In this document: one piece after another, positions 42,806 through 51,716 of the stretch
How the letters are laid out: each line of letters opens with the position of its first letter
Position numbering within the stretch: position 1 is the first letter of the stretch
NCBI RefSeq assembly: GCF_013009345.1
Contig: NZ_JABELE010000004.1
Span: 1 to 64,000 of the forward strand
Source of the DNA: Acinetobacter geminorum
Lineage (GTDB): Bacteria; Pseudomonadota; Gammaproteobacteria; Pseudomonadales; Moraxellaceae
Direction: 5' to 3'
Length of the DNA stretch: 64,000 nucleotides
Made by a program: the position numbers and the translations under genes
The notes under the pieces: model-generated
What the model was told of the DNA's origin: nothing
Databases searched by the model: none
The model's input: only the letters and a program-made list of their open reading frames with translations

Positions 42806-45445
42806 GTGCTAGAAGCTTACCGCCAACACGTTGAAGAACGTGCCGCACTCGGAGTCCCACCGAAGCCACTTGATGACGCTCAAACAGCTCAGCTTGTTGA
42901 ACTATTAAAAAATCCACCAGCAGGCGAAGAAGCGTTCTTGGTAGATTTGCTTGAAAACCGTGTTCCTGCAGGTGTTGACCAAGCAGCTTACGTAAAGGCA
43001 GCATTCTTGGCAGCGATTGCAAAAGGCGAAGCAACTTCACCACTCGTTTCTAAAGAACGTGCAGTTTACTTACTTGGCACTATGCTGGGTGGTTATAACG
43101 TAGCACCACTTGTTGAACTTCTTGATAATGCCGAACTTGCAGGTTTAGCTGCTGAAGCATTAAAGAAAACACTTCTTGTATTTGATGCATTCCATGACGT
43201 AGCAGATAAAGCAAAAGCTGGTAATGAAGCCGCTAAAGCTGTTTTACAATCTTGGGCTGAAGCAGAATGGTTCACCAGCCGTCCTGACGTTCCAGAAGAA
43301 ATCAAAATCACTGTGTTCAAAGTAACTGGTGAAACAAACACTGATGACTTGTCTCCAGCTCAAGATGCTTGGAGCCGTCCAGACATTCCATTACATGCAA
43401 ACGCAATGTTGAAAAACGAGCGTGATGGTATCAACCCTGAAAAACCAGGTGAAGTTGGTCCATTAAGCCAAATTAAAGAACTTATCGCGAAAGGCAATCA
43501 AGTTGCTTACGTTGGTGACGTTGTTGGTACAGGTTCAAGCCGTAAGTCTGCAACTAACTCTGTACTTTGGTTCTTTGGTGATGAACTTCCACACATTCCT
43601 AACAAAAAAGACGGTGGTGTGTGCTTAGGTTCTAAGATTGCTCCAATTTTCTTCAATACAATGGAAGATGCAGGTGCATTACCTGTAGAAATCGACGTTG
43701 CTAACATGAACATGGGCGACGAAGTAGTATTGAAAATTGACCATGCTGCTGCAAAAGTAACTGCTTTTAAAGATGGTGCTCAAATCGCAGAAGCTGACCT
43801 TAAAACTCCAGTACTTTTAGACGAAGTACGTGCGGGTGGTCGTATTAACTTAATCATTGGTCGTGGTTTAACTGCTAAAGCACGTGAAGAATTAGGTCTT
43901 GCACCTTCTACATTATTCCGTACTCCAGTACAACCTGCTGACACTGGCAAAGGTTTTACGCAAGCTCAGAAAATGGTTGGTCGCGCATGTGGTTTACCAG
44001 AAGGTCAAGGTATCCGTCCAGGAACTTACTGTGAACCTAAGATGACAACTGTTGGTTCTCAAGATACAACAGGTCCAATGACTCGTGACGAGTTAAAAGA
44101 CTTAGCATGCTTGGGCTTCTCATCTGACTTAGTAATGCAGTCTTTCTGTCACACTGCTGCGTATCCAAAACCAGTTGACGTAACAACTCACCATACATTA
44201 CCTGACTTCATCATGAACCGTGGTGGTGTATCTTTACGTCCAGGTGACGGTATTATCCACTCTTGGTTAAACCGTATGTTACTTCCAGATACAGTAGGTA
44301 CTGGTGGTGACTCACATACTCGTTTCCCAATCGGTATTTCATTCCCAGCGGGTTCTGGTCTTGTTGCGTTCGCAGCAGCAACTGGTGTTATGCCACTTGA
44401 TATGCCTGAGTCTGTACTTGTTAAGTTCAAAGGTAAAATGCAACCTGGTATCACTTTACGTGACCTTGTACATGCAATTCCTTACTACGCAATTCAAGCG
44501 GGTGATTTAACTGTAGAGAAGAAAGGTAAGAAAAACATCTTCTCTGGTCGTATCCTTGAGATCGATTTATCAGAAATGGAAAATGACTTGACTGTTGAGC
44601 AAGCATTTGAACTTTCTGATGCTTCTGCTGAACGTTCTGCTGCTGGCTGTTCAATCACACTTTCTGAAGAGAAAGTTGCTGAATACCTACGTTCTAACAT
44701 CACGATGTTGAAGTGGATGATCGCAGAAGGTTATGGCGATGCACGTACACTTGCTCGTCGTGCTGAAAACATGCAGAAGTGGTTAGATAACCCAAGCTTG
44801 TTAAAAGCTGATGCTGATGCTGAATACTTAAAAGTTTACGAAATCGATCTAGCTGACATCAAAGAACCAATTCTTTGCTGCCCGAACGATCCAGATGACG
44901 CAAAACTTCTTTCTGACGTTCAAGGTGACAAGATTGATGAAGTATTCATTGGTTCTTGTATGACTAACATTGGTCACTTCCGTGCAGCTGGTCAGTTACT
45001 TGACAAAGTACCTGGTGGTTCATTATCTACTCGTTTATGGTTGGCTCCACCAACTCGTATGGACGAGCACCAATTAATGGAAGAAGGCTTGTATAACATC
45101 TATGGCCGTGCTGGTGCACGTACAGAGATGCCTGGCTGTTCATTATGTATGGGTAACCAAGCGCGTGTAGCTCCGAACACAACTTGTGTATCGACTTCTA
45201 CTCGTAACTTCCCGAACCGTTTAGGTCAAGGTGCAAACGTTTACTTAGCGTCTGCTGAGCTTGCATCTGTAGCTGCGGTTCTTGGTAAATTACCAAGCCC
45301 AGAAGAATATCAACAGTACGCGTCGCAAATCGACAGCGCTTCTGCTGACATCTACAAATACTTAAATTTCGACAAGATGAGCGAATATACTAAAGAAGCT
45401 GATCAAGTTGATACTAAGAAAATCCAAGCTGCTCAATTGACTTAA
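42806..45445 (+). CDS. acnB: Aconitate hydratase B
   Basis: TCA-cycle [4Fe-4S] enzyme isomerising citrate and isocitrate. I use GTG 42806: it gives MLEAYRQHVEERA, which aligns exactly with the E. coli start (MLEEYRKHV), and GAGGA lies 9 bases upstream. The ATG at 42797 has that site directly abutting it. 879 residues. Layout is AcnB-specific: HEAT-like domain first (1-160), then the swivel domain with GTGSSRKSATNSV, then catalytic domains. Cluster cysteines lie in GSCMTNIGHF and GCSLCMGNQ near the C-terminus, with SGDSHTRF-type TGGDSHTRFP. Strong codon bias fits high expression. Confidence 0.96.
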   Translation: MLEAYRQHVEERAALGVPPKPLDDAQTAQLVELLKNPPAGEEAFLVDLLENRVPAGVDQAAYVKAAFLAAIAKGEATSPLVSKERAVYLLGTMLGGYNVAPLVELLDNAELAGLAAEALKKTLLVFDAFHDVADKAKAGNEAAKAVLQSWAEAEWFTSRPDVPEEIKITVFKVTGETNTDDLSPAQDAWSRPDIPLHANAMLKNERDGINPEKPGEVGPLSQIKELIAKGNQVAYVGDVVGTGSSRKSATNSVLWFFGDELPHIPNKKDGGVCLGSKIAPIFFNTMEDAGALPVEIDVANMNMGDEVVLKIDHAAAKVTAFKDGAQIAEADLKTPVLLDEVRAGGRINLIIGRGLTAKAREELGLAPSTLFRTPVQPADTGKGFTQAQKMVGRACGLPEGQGIRPGTYCEPKMTTVGSQDTTGPMTRDELKDLACLGFSSDLVMQSFCHTAAYPKPVDVTTHHTLPDFIMNRGGVSLRPGDGIIHSWLNRMLLPDTVGTGGDSHTRFPIGISFPAGSGLVAFAAATGVMPLDMPESVLVKFKGKMQPGITLRDLVHAIPYYAIQAGDLTVEKKGKKNIFSGRILEIDLSEMENDLTVEQAFELSDASAERSAAGCSITLSEEKVAEYLRSNITMLKWMIAEGYGDARTLARRAENMQKWLDNPSLLKADADAEYLKVYEIDLADIKEPILCCPNDPDDAKLLSDVQGDKIDEVFIGSCMTNIGHFRAAGQLLDKVPGGSLSTRLWLAPPTRMDEHQLMEEGLYNIYGRAGARTEMPGCSLCMGNQARVAPNTTCVSTSTRNFPNRLGQGANVYLASAELASVAAVLGKLPSPEEYQQYASQIDSASADIYKYLNFDKMSEYTKEADQVDTKKIQAAQLT

Positions 45446-45461
45446 TACGTCAATTTAGTAC

Positions 45462-45493
45462 AAAAAAGGAGCTGATTATTTAGCTCCTTTTTT
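45462..45493 (+). terminator. Terminator after acnB
   Basis: AAAAAAGGAGCT and AGCTCCTTTTTT are perfect 12-bp arms with an 8-nt loop, 17 bases past the stop. Confidence 0.92.
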
Positions 45494-45674
45494 ATTTAAA
45501 TGAGACTTTATACTTAATAAGACTTAAAAAATAATAAATAGATCAAATTTTATTTAATGAAAGTGTAAAAATAAATATTACTCTAGATATTAAAACGTTT
45601 TTTGCTTTAAAATATTTGCATGAACTTAATAATAATTAAAAAAAATACGAGTTTTTTATATAGGGAACTTAAGA

Positions 45675-46103
45675 ATGCTAAAGACAATTGTTGAATTTAA
45701 ATTTGATGATTATCAATTATATGACCAAAAAACATATGCAGATGGTATTTTAGTTCAAAAAACTGAAGATATTGCTCAATATATTTTTAGTATATTAAAG
45801 AATAGATATCATTTAAATGTAGAGTTATATAGTGAAAGTTGGGGGTGGGAAATTGAGATTCCACTGCCTGAAATAACAATGTACCTTGGAATCAGTGTTT
45901 ATGAAGAATATAGCAATGGATTCGCAATTTTTATTTCTCCCAATACTCCGATTTTAAGAAGATTCTTATTTAGAAAGCTTGATATTACTCATCATATTAT
46001 GGTGCTGCAAAATTATATAAATATTATCTTAAAATCGCATCCGGGCATCTATGATGTGATGTGGTGGGAAGAAAATGAATTCCGATGTGTAGCAGCGAAT
46101 TGA
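45675..46103 (+). CDS. Hypothetical protein, 142 residues
   Basis: Unrecognised. It has no signal peptide or membrane helix, is acidic and aromatic-rich (WGWEIEIPLPE near 56-66; VMWWEENEFRC near the C-terminus), and its DNA is more AT-rich than its neighbours. The size, soluble mixed alpha/beta character and isolated position would suit an orphan immunity-like protein, but no motif shows this. GGGAAC precedes the ATG, a plausible ribosome site. An AT-rich 180-bp upstream region separates it from acnB. Confidence 0.6.
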   Translation: MLKTIVEFKFDDYQLYDQKTYADGILVQKTEDIAQYIFSILKNRYHLNVELYSESWGWEIEIPLPEITMYLGISVYEEYSNGFAIFISPNTPILRRFLFRKLDITHHIMVLQNYINIILKSHPGIYDVMWWEENEFRCVAAN

Positions 46104-46225
46104 AAAAATTGTGAAGTCTAACTTTTAAATATTGAAGTAAGTGAAACAAAAAATTGTTAGAGACAATATTGGTGAATAGAGGCGATGAGCTTACTATATC
46201 TACAATATTAAGTGGTCAGATCAAT

Positions 46226-47209
46226 ATGCATAATTCAGCTTGGAAGGGATTGCGTAAATTTTTTTATAATAATCTTCACAACCATGACTATGAAACGGCG
46301 GTAAGTAAATGCATTAACTATTTTTTAGTTATTTTAATTATTGGTAATGTTGCTGCTGTTTTATTGGAAACAGTAAATGATTTGTACTTAAGTTATCGTA
46401 TTTGGTTTGATTACTTTGAGAATATTTCAATCGCAATTTTTAGTATTGAGTATTTATTAAGAGTGTGGAGTGTTGCAGATCGAGATACGACACAATCCGC
46501 ATGGAAAACCCGTTTGAATTGGATGAAAAGTGGGGAAGCAATCATTGATTTGATGGCAATTTTGCCAGCTTACCTGAATTTCTTTGTACGAATCGACCTT
46601 CGTATGCTTCGGATTTTACGTTTACTTCGTTTATTAAAATTAACGCGCTATTTCATCTCACTACAGATATTGTTATGTGTGATTAAACGTGAGAAGGGAT
46701 CTTTTCAAGCGGTTATTTTTATTTTAATTATCATGATTATTATGACTGCTTCTGGAATTTATGTGGTTGAAAACAAGGCTCAGCCAGAAGCTTTTAGTTC
46801 AATACCTAAATCTATGTGGTGGGCTGTAGTTACCTTAACTACAGTGGGGTATGGCGATGTCACTCCTGTAACTAGCCTTGGAAAGTTATTAGGGGCGCTT
46901 ATTACTATTTTAGGTGTAGGTATTGCAGCATTGCCAGCTGGTATTTTGGCATCTGGACTTGCAAATGAGCTTAATCAACGGAATCAGAGACTAGAGCAAG
47001 AGTTTCGTGAGTTACTTCAAGCACGAGGTATTGATATTTTACATGATGAAATTGAAATAGAGCGGGTCCGTCAAAAAGTAGGATTGCCAAAAGAGCAAGC
47101 GCATAACCTGATTATTCAAATTATGCGTGAAAAAGTATTAGAGGAAGAAGAGTCGAGCCGAGAGAAAAAATGTTATTGTCCACACTGTGGTGGAAAGCTA
47201 ACTGATTAG
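46226..47209 (+). CDS. Voltage-gated-type potassium channel (Kv-like, 6-TM)
   Basis: 327 residues from ATG 46226; in-frame TTG 46154 or GTG 46172 would extend it by 18-24 residues and the true start is uncertain. It has six membrane helices. A voltage-sensor S4-like helix carries regularly spaced Arg (RIDLRMLRILRLLRLLKLTR, about 128-147). The selectivity filter is TTVGYGDVTP, between S5 and S6. A cytoplasmic tail has a coiled segment and a terminal CYCPHCGG, a single CxxC-type knuckle. Probably carries K+ across the inner membrane with voltage dependence; physiology unknown. Confidence 0.9.
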   Translation: MHNSAWKGLRKFFYNNLHNHDYETAVSKCINYFLVILIIGNVAAVLLETVNDLYLSYRIWFDYFENISIAIFSIEYLLRVWSVADRDTTQSAWKTRLNWMKSGEAIIDLMAILPAYLNFFVRIDLRMLRILRLLRLLKLTRYFISLQILLCVIKREKGSFQAVIFILIIMIIMTASGIYVVENKAQPEAFSSIPKSMWWAVVTLTTVGYGDVTPVTSLGKLLGALITILGVGIAALPAGILASGLANELNQRNQRLEQEFRELLQARGIDILHDEIEIERVRQKVGLPKEQAHNLIIQIMREKVLEEEESSREKKCYCPHCGGKLTD

Positions 47210-47234
47210 AAGTAATAAGTTAGCCTTTCTTTAA

Positions 47235-48434
47235 TTAAGCTTTTTTGCTGGCTTTTTCTACTGCAAATGCGATAAGTAAAATAATCAGACCGCCAAGGCT
47301 TAAGACAAAACCTACCCAGATTGGTGCGATCCAACCCATTTGGTGACTGAGTACCCAGCCCCCTAAAAATGCACCTAATGCATTGGCCATATTAAAGGCA
47401 GAGTGGTTGAGTGAGGCAGCTAATGTTTGGGCATCACCTGCAACATCCAATAGACGAGTTTGTAATGCCCCGCCTAACCCCATTACCGTGAGACCAATTA
47501 AGAATAAAGATGCGATGGCAGTATAGATATTACTCATTAAAAAACTAGCGACAACAAAAGCGATAGCTGAGCTAATTAATACACCCACTATAGTTTTGTT
47601 GAGGTTCTTATCTGCAAGCCATCCTGCTACTAAACCTCCGATAACCATACCAATACCCCAAATCGCTAAAGCGATAGGAACGATTTGGATATTAACTTGT
47701 GTATATTCAGTCAAAATTGGTGAGACATAGCTATAAACAGAAAACATGCCTCCAAAACCGATTGCACCCACTGCTAGTGTTAACCACATGTTGATATTTT
47801 TAAGGCCAGCTAACTCAGTTTTTATACTCGCAGTAGCTTGGACTGGAATATTGGGTACAAAGAAGCCAACAGCAATTAAAGTAACGAAAGCAATAGTTGC
47901 TGAAAACTCAAATCCTGCTCTCCAACCAAAATTTTGGCCTAACCACGTTGCGAGAGGAACACCAATCACAGTTGCCACTGTTAGGCCCATCATCATTTGG
48001 GCAACTGCAGAAGCTCTTCTTGACGGACCCGCTAGTTCGGCTGCAACTAACGCACCGACTCCAAAATATGCTCCGTGTGGTAGACCTGCAATGAAACGTG
48101 AGACTAAAACAGTTTCAGGTGTATGAGCTAAAGCAGTACAGGCATTCGCAACACCATAAAAAAGCATTAAGCCGAGCAATAAAGTTTTCCTAGGTACTTT
48201 AGCTCCAAGAATAGCGATGATAGGAGCACCAATAACTACACCCAATGCATAGGCACTAATAAAGTGACCAGCTTCAGGTACTGTAATATTTAAATTATTT
48301 GCAATTTCCTGAATTAGTCCCATTGCGACGAATTCAGTGGTTCCAATACAAAACCCCCCTACAGCGAGTGAGAAAATTGCTAAAAAGAGAGAGTAATGTT
48401 GAGGTGTGGAGAGAGGAGATTGCGGGGACGCCAT
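47235..48434 (-). CDS. MFS transporter, DHA1 (AraJ/YdhP-like) drug or sugar efflux family
   Basis: 399 residues, 12 membrane helices. The N-terminus LAVGGFCIGTTEFVAMGLIQEIA is typical of AraJ/YdhP/CmlA-like exporters of the DHA1 group, with the A-motif-like GAKVPRKTLLLG between helices 2 and 3. It likely exports small molecules or drugs by proton antiport. The substrate is unknown. The minus-strand leader just upstream is pyrimidine-rich. Confidence 0.88.
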   Translation of the reverse strand: MASPQSPLSTPQHYSLFLAIFSLAVGGFCIGTTEFVAMGLIQEIANNLNITVPEAGHFISAYALGVVIGAPIIAILGAKVPRKTLLLGLMLFYGVANACTALAHTPETVLVSRFIAGLPHGAYFGVGALVAAELAGPSRRASAVAQMMMGLTVATVIGVPLATWLGQNFGWRAGFEFSATIAFVTLIAVGFFVPNIPVQATASIKTELAGLKNINMWLTLAVGAIGFGGMFSVYSYVSPILTEYTQVNIQIVPIALAIWGIGMVIGGLVAGWLADKNLNKTIVGVLISSAIAFVVASFLMSNIYTAIASLFLIGLTVMGLGGALQTRLLDVAGDAQTLAASLNHSAFNMANALGAFLGGWVLSHQMGWIAPIWVGFVLSLGGLIILLIAFAVEKASKKA

Positions 48435-48550
48435 AATAAGTTAAGGGAAAATACAAAAAGAGAAGTATAAGGGAAAAGAGAAAAGAATAATAAAAAACTA
48501 AAATATTGAGAGAAAGATTACGGATTTCTTTTTTTAGTAAAATTAAATTT

Positions 48551-48569
48551 ATTAATGATAATAAGAATT
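48551..48569. promoter_or_regulatory. Fur-box-like site upstream of the DUF4198 gene
   Basis: The 19-mer here matches the GATAATGATAATCATTATC consensus at 13 of 19 positions, with AATGATAAT intact at 48554-48562. It is centred about 88 bp before the start codon, overlapping the -35 region of a TATACT -10 at 48583-48588. Repression by iron-loaded Fur is inferred. Confidence 0.6.
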
Positions 48570-48582
48570 ATTTTTATTTGTG

Positions 48583-48588
48583 TATACT
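48583..48588 (+). promoter_or_regulatory. Candidate -10 box of the DUF4198 gene
   Basis: TATACT, about 60 bp before the ATG and directly downstream of the Fur-box-like site. The -35 region falls inside or just after that site. Confidence 0.4.
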
Positions 48589-48647
48589 GTATCCGCTTAT
48601 ATTTTGTCTGAAATTTTTAACTTTGCGTATAACAGGATTTTGTAATA

Positions 48648-49442
48648 ATGAATAGATTTCTAATGGCGTCACTTACATTGATATGTACAACAGGCTTTGC
48701 TCACGAACCTTATGTAGCTCCTGTAGCTTATAAGACTGAACAGACTCAAGTACCTGTAATTGCTGGTTATGCTGAAGAAGCATTAAATAGTGAATATGCT
48801 TTAAAAGATGCTAAGCTTACTCTAATTACACCTAAAAATGAGTTTAAAACTGTCAACTCAGAAGCTCTGCATAAGTCTGCAACTCTTTTTGATGTAGAAT
48901 TACCTGAAGAAGGCACATATATTGTTCAAACTCAGGCGAGTTACCCTTTAAAATATGTATATGATCAAAAAGCATGGCATTTATTTTTTGATATGCCAGC
49001 TGATAACGCTCCACCAAAAGCAGAGCGTGAATATTTGATTCCGACTGACCTTAAAACAAAAACAATTAAAACAGAGCAAGTAACACGAGAGTGGACATTA
49101 CAAAGTTATCTTTCTAAGGGAAAAGTTTCAGATATCCAGCTCCCGAATACACCGATTAAAGTTAGTTTCTCTGTACATCCTAACCAGATTAAAGCTGCTC
49201 AACCTGTAAAATTAACCATAACTGAAAAAGGACAACCTTTAGCTTATGCTGAAGTGAATTTAAGAGAAAAGGGTGCAACTGACAAGCAAGCGCAGCAGTT
49301 TAAGGCAGGAAGCTACGGTCAAGTTGAGCTTAGATTTCCAAAAGCTGGAGAGTACTTAGTAGAAGTAACAGCTCCTCTAAATTTGAAATTAAAACCTAAA
49401 GATCAGAGCTATACGATTATTAGTTTAAATGTAGCACAATAG
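48648..49442 (+). CDS. DUF4198 exported protein, probably metal-responsive
   Basis: 264 residues with a signal peptide ending AFA/AHE at about 18-20 (LTLICTTGFAHEPYVAP). The mature part is beta-rich. DUF4198 belongs to a family with NikM-like metal-transport accessory domains and periplasmic proteins often beside TonB receptors. Residues EKGQPLAYAEVNLREKG and SYGQVELRFPKAGEYLVEV are typical of its Ig-like second half. A Fur-like site and a TATACT promoter precede it, suggesting expression under iron limitation. No transporter genes are adjacent. Confidence 0.8.
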   Translation: MNRFLMASLTLICTTGFAHEPYVAPVAYKTEQTQVPVIAGYAEEALNSEYALKDAKLTLITPKNEFKTVNSEALHKSATLFDVELPEEGTYIVQTQASYPLKYVYDQKAWHLFFDMPADNAPPKAEREYLIPTDLKTKTIKTEQVTREWTLQSYLSKGKVSDIQLPNTPIKVSFSVHPNQIKAAQPVKLTITEKGQPLAYAEVNLREKGATDKQAQQFKAGSYGQVELRFPKAGEYLVEVTAPLNLKLKPKDQSYTIISLNVAQ

Positions 49443-49457
49443 TTTTTAGAGTTTTAA

Positions 49458-49486
49458 AAAAATAGACCTTTATTAGGTCTATTTTT
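49458..49486 (+). terminator. Terminator after the DUF4198 gene
   Basis: AAAAATAGACCT and AGGTCTATTTTT form a perfect 12-bp stem with a 5-nt loop, 16 bases past the stop. Confidence 0.9.
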
Positions 49487-49566
49487 AGTTTTAATCTTCT
49501 CACTCATTAAAAAGTTTAATTTCTCTTTAGTTCTGAGGAAAAAAAATTCATCGCAAATAAAAATAG

Positions 49567-49580
49567 TGAAATAAAATTCA
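49567..49580. promoter_or_regulatory. MetR-type half-site palindrome, distal copy
   Basis: TGAA-N6-TTCA (TGAAATAAAATTCA). One spacer base longer than the MetR consensus TGAA-N5-TTCA, 134-147 bp before the metR start. Confidence 0.4.
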
Positions 49581-49613
49581 TGTTGAGACAAACTAACTAA
49601 TTTTATGTTAAAG

Positions 49614-49626
49614 TGAATAAAATTCA
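49614..49626. promoter_or_regulatory. MetR consensus site, proximal copy
   Basis: TGAATAAAATTCA exactly fits TGAA-N5-TTCA, the enterobacterial MetR binding consensus, 88 bp before metR. It suggests autoregulation. Confidence 0.55.
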
Positions 49627-49713
49627 TCAATAAAGATTTATCGAAAGTTTTATGGAAAAGCAAATATGAGCTTTTTCCATTTATAGATAAATCTGTTTTT
49701 TAGGCATGGGCCC

Positions 49714-50634
49714 ATGTTAGAAATACGCCACCTTAAAACTTTAGTTGCTTTACGTGAGCATGGTTCATTAGTTTCAGCAGCTAATGACCTTTGTTTAACG
49801 CCATCTGCTATTTCCCATCAATTAAAAGAATTAGATCATTGGTATGGGGTAGAAGTTGTTAATCGTCGAAGTAGACCAGTTAGTTTTTCTAATGTTGGAC
49901 AGCGCTTATTAAAGTTAGCTGATGATGTTTTGCCACAAATCCAGATTACCCACAGTGATATCACGCGTATTGTGCATGGACAGACAGGCAGAATTATTTT
50001 TTCATCGGAATGCCATAGTTGTTTTGACTGGTTAATGCCTTTATTAAATCAGTATCGCCAGCAATACCCAGATGTAGATTTAGACTTCGCTTCAGGTTTT
50101 GAAGCCAATCCGCATGAACTCTTACAAAATGCAGAATTTGATTTACTAATTACAGCTGACCCAATTGCATTAAAAGGAATTGAGTATTTTCCGATTTTTG
50201 AATACGAATCACGGTTAGTCTTATCAAATACGCATCCTTTGGTACGAGCTGAAAATATTACAGTTCAAGAGTTGGCCGAAGAAGTTTTAATTACTTATCC
50301 GGTTGATAAGCACCGTTTAGATATTATGTCTAAACTTTTCATCCCTGCGAATATTCAGCCTAAACAAATACGGACAACTGATTTAACCCAAATGCTTATT
50401 CAACTCGTTGCAAGTGGACGAGGTATTGCAGCTTTACCTGATTGGGTAGTGAATGAGTATGAACAGAAGGGATGGGTTACTAGTCGTCGTTTAGATTGTG
50501 TTTCACCAACAGGTTTAAGACGAACTTTATATGCGGGCTATCGAACTGAAGAAAAAGAGAAAAGTTATTTTGAAGGCTTCTTAAAGCAGTTGGAAAAGTT
50601 CTCTTTAAAACGGAACGCTTATTATTCTGGCTAA
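49714..50634 (+). CDS. metR: MetR-like LysR-family regulator of methionine synthesis
   Basis: 306 residues. The N-terminal winged helix (1-65) LEIRHLKTLVALREHGSLVSAANDLCLTPSAISHQLKELDHWYG and the following PVSFSNVGQRLLKLAD match MetR closely. The C-terminal LysR effector domain should bind homocysteine. In E. coli MetR activates metE, metH, glyA and represses itself. No metE or metF is adjacent. Two MetR-type sites lie upstream, one exactly on consensus, supporting the name. Confidence 0.85.
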   Translation: MLEIRHLKTLVALREHGSLVSAANDLCLTPSAISHQLKELDHWYGVEVVNRRSRPVSFSNVGQRLLKLADDVLPQIQITHSDITRIVHGQTGRIIFSSECHSCFDWLMPLLNQYRQQYPDVDLDFASGFEANPHELLQNAEFDLLITADPIALKGIEYFPIFEYESRLVLSNTHPLVRAENITVQELAEEVLITYPVDKHRLDIMSKLFIPANIQPKQIRTTDLTQMLIQLVASGRGIAALPDWVVNEYEQKGWVTSRRLDCVSPTGLRRTLYAGYRTEEKEKSYFEGFLKQLEKFSLKRNAYYSG

Positions 50635-50656
50635 AAAATAATTTAGCCTAAGTGTT

Positions 50657-50682
50657 AAAAAGGTGCTTTATTGCACCTTTTT
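50657..50682. terminator. Bidirectional terminator between metR and the DUF441 gene
   Basis: AAAAAGGTGC and GCACCTTTTT are perfect arms with a 6-nt loop, between convergent genes. Confidence 0.9.
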
Positions 50683-50694
50683 CATGTCGATTTC

Positions 50695-51162
<468 letters not shown>

Positions 51163-51395
51163 TTATAAATAAATGGAATTGTATAATATTTAATAGTCCT
51201 AATGTTAAAGCTTTAAAAGATACAGTTGATCGATGTTTTTTTAATAAAAATTGACTGTATATCCCTCAATGATAAGGAGTTTTAATTTTTGGTTACGCTT
51301 GAAAACAATGTTATATAAATTAACAAGTTAAAAATTATAGTGTTTAAAAATTGTGATATAAAAATAATCATTACTCATGAGTACAGGATATTTTT

Positions 51396-51614
51396 ATGGA
51401 CATTATAGATATCAAGATCAAAGATCAGTTTGATAAGATTCATGATGCAAAAGCACAACTAAAGAAAAATTTAGTGGAACATGAAAATGAATCTTTAAAA
51501 CTAAGCCAGCGTATTGAGCATATTATTGTTGATAATGAAATTATTTTGCCTACTACCGAATTATTATTTGAAAGTGAACAGAACGAAAATATTTATCGAG
51601 TCGTTGAGGAGTAA
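51396..51614 (+). CDS. Hypothetical small soluble protein, 72 residues
   Basis: Starts with ATG after an AGGA site (ACAGGATATTTTT). The product is acidic, helical and free of Cys or hydrophobic segments (IKDQFDKIHDAKAQLKKNLVEHE). No family is recognised. Coding is plausible because it has a ribosome site and amphipathic heptads, but it is short. A 249-bp AT-rich gap precedes it. Confidence 0.55.
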   Translation: MDIIDIKIKDQFDKIHDAKAQLKKNLVEHENESLKLSQRIEHIIVDNEIILPTTELLFESEQNENIYRVVEE

Positions 51615-51716
51615 GGGTGCTAACTAGTTCAAGTAGATGAAAACAGTAGCGAGTAGTGTTTAGTAAAAAATGGAAACTACGTTAAAATAACAGCTTAGTT
51701 CTAATGAGAAAACTTC

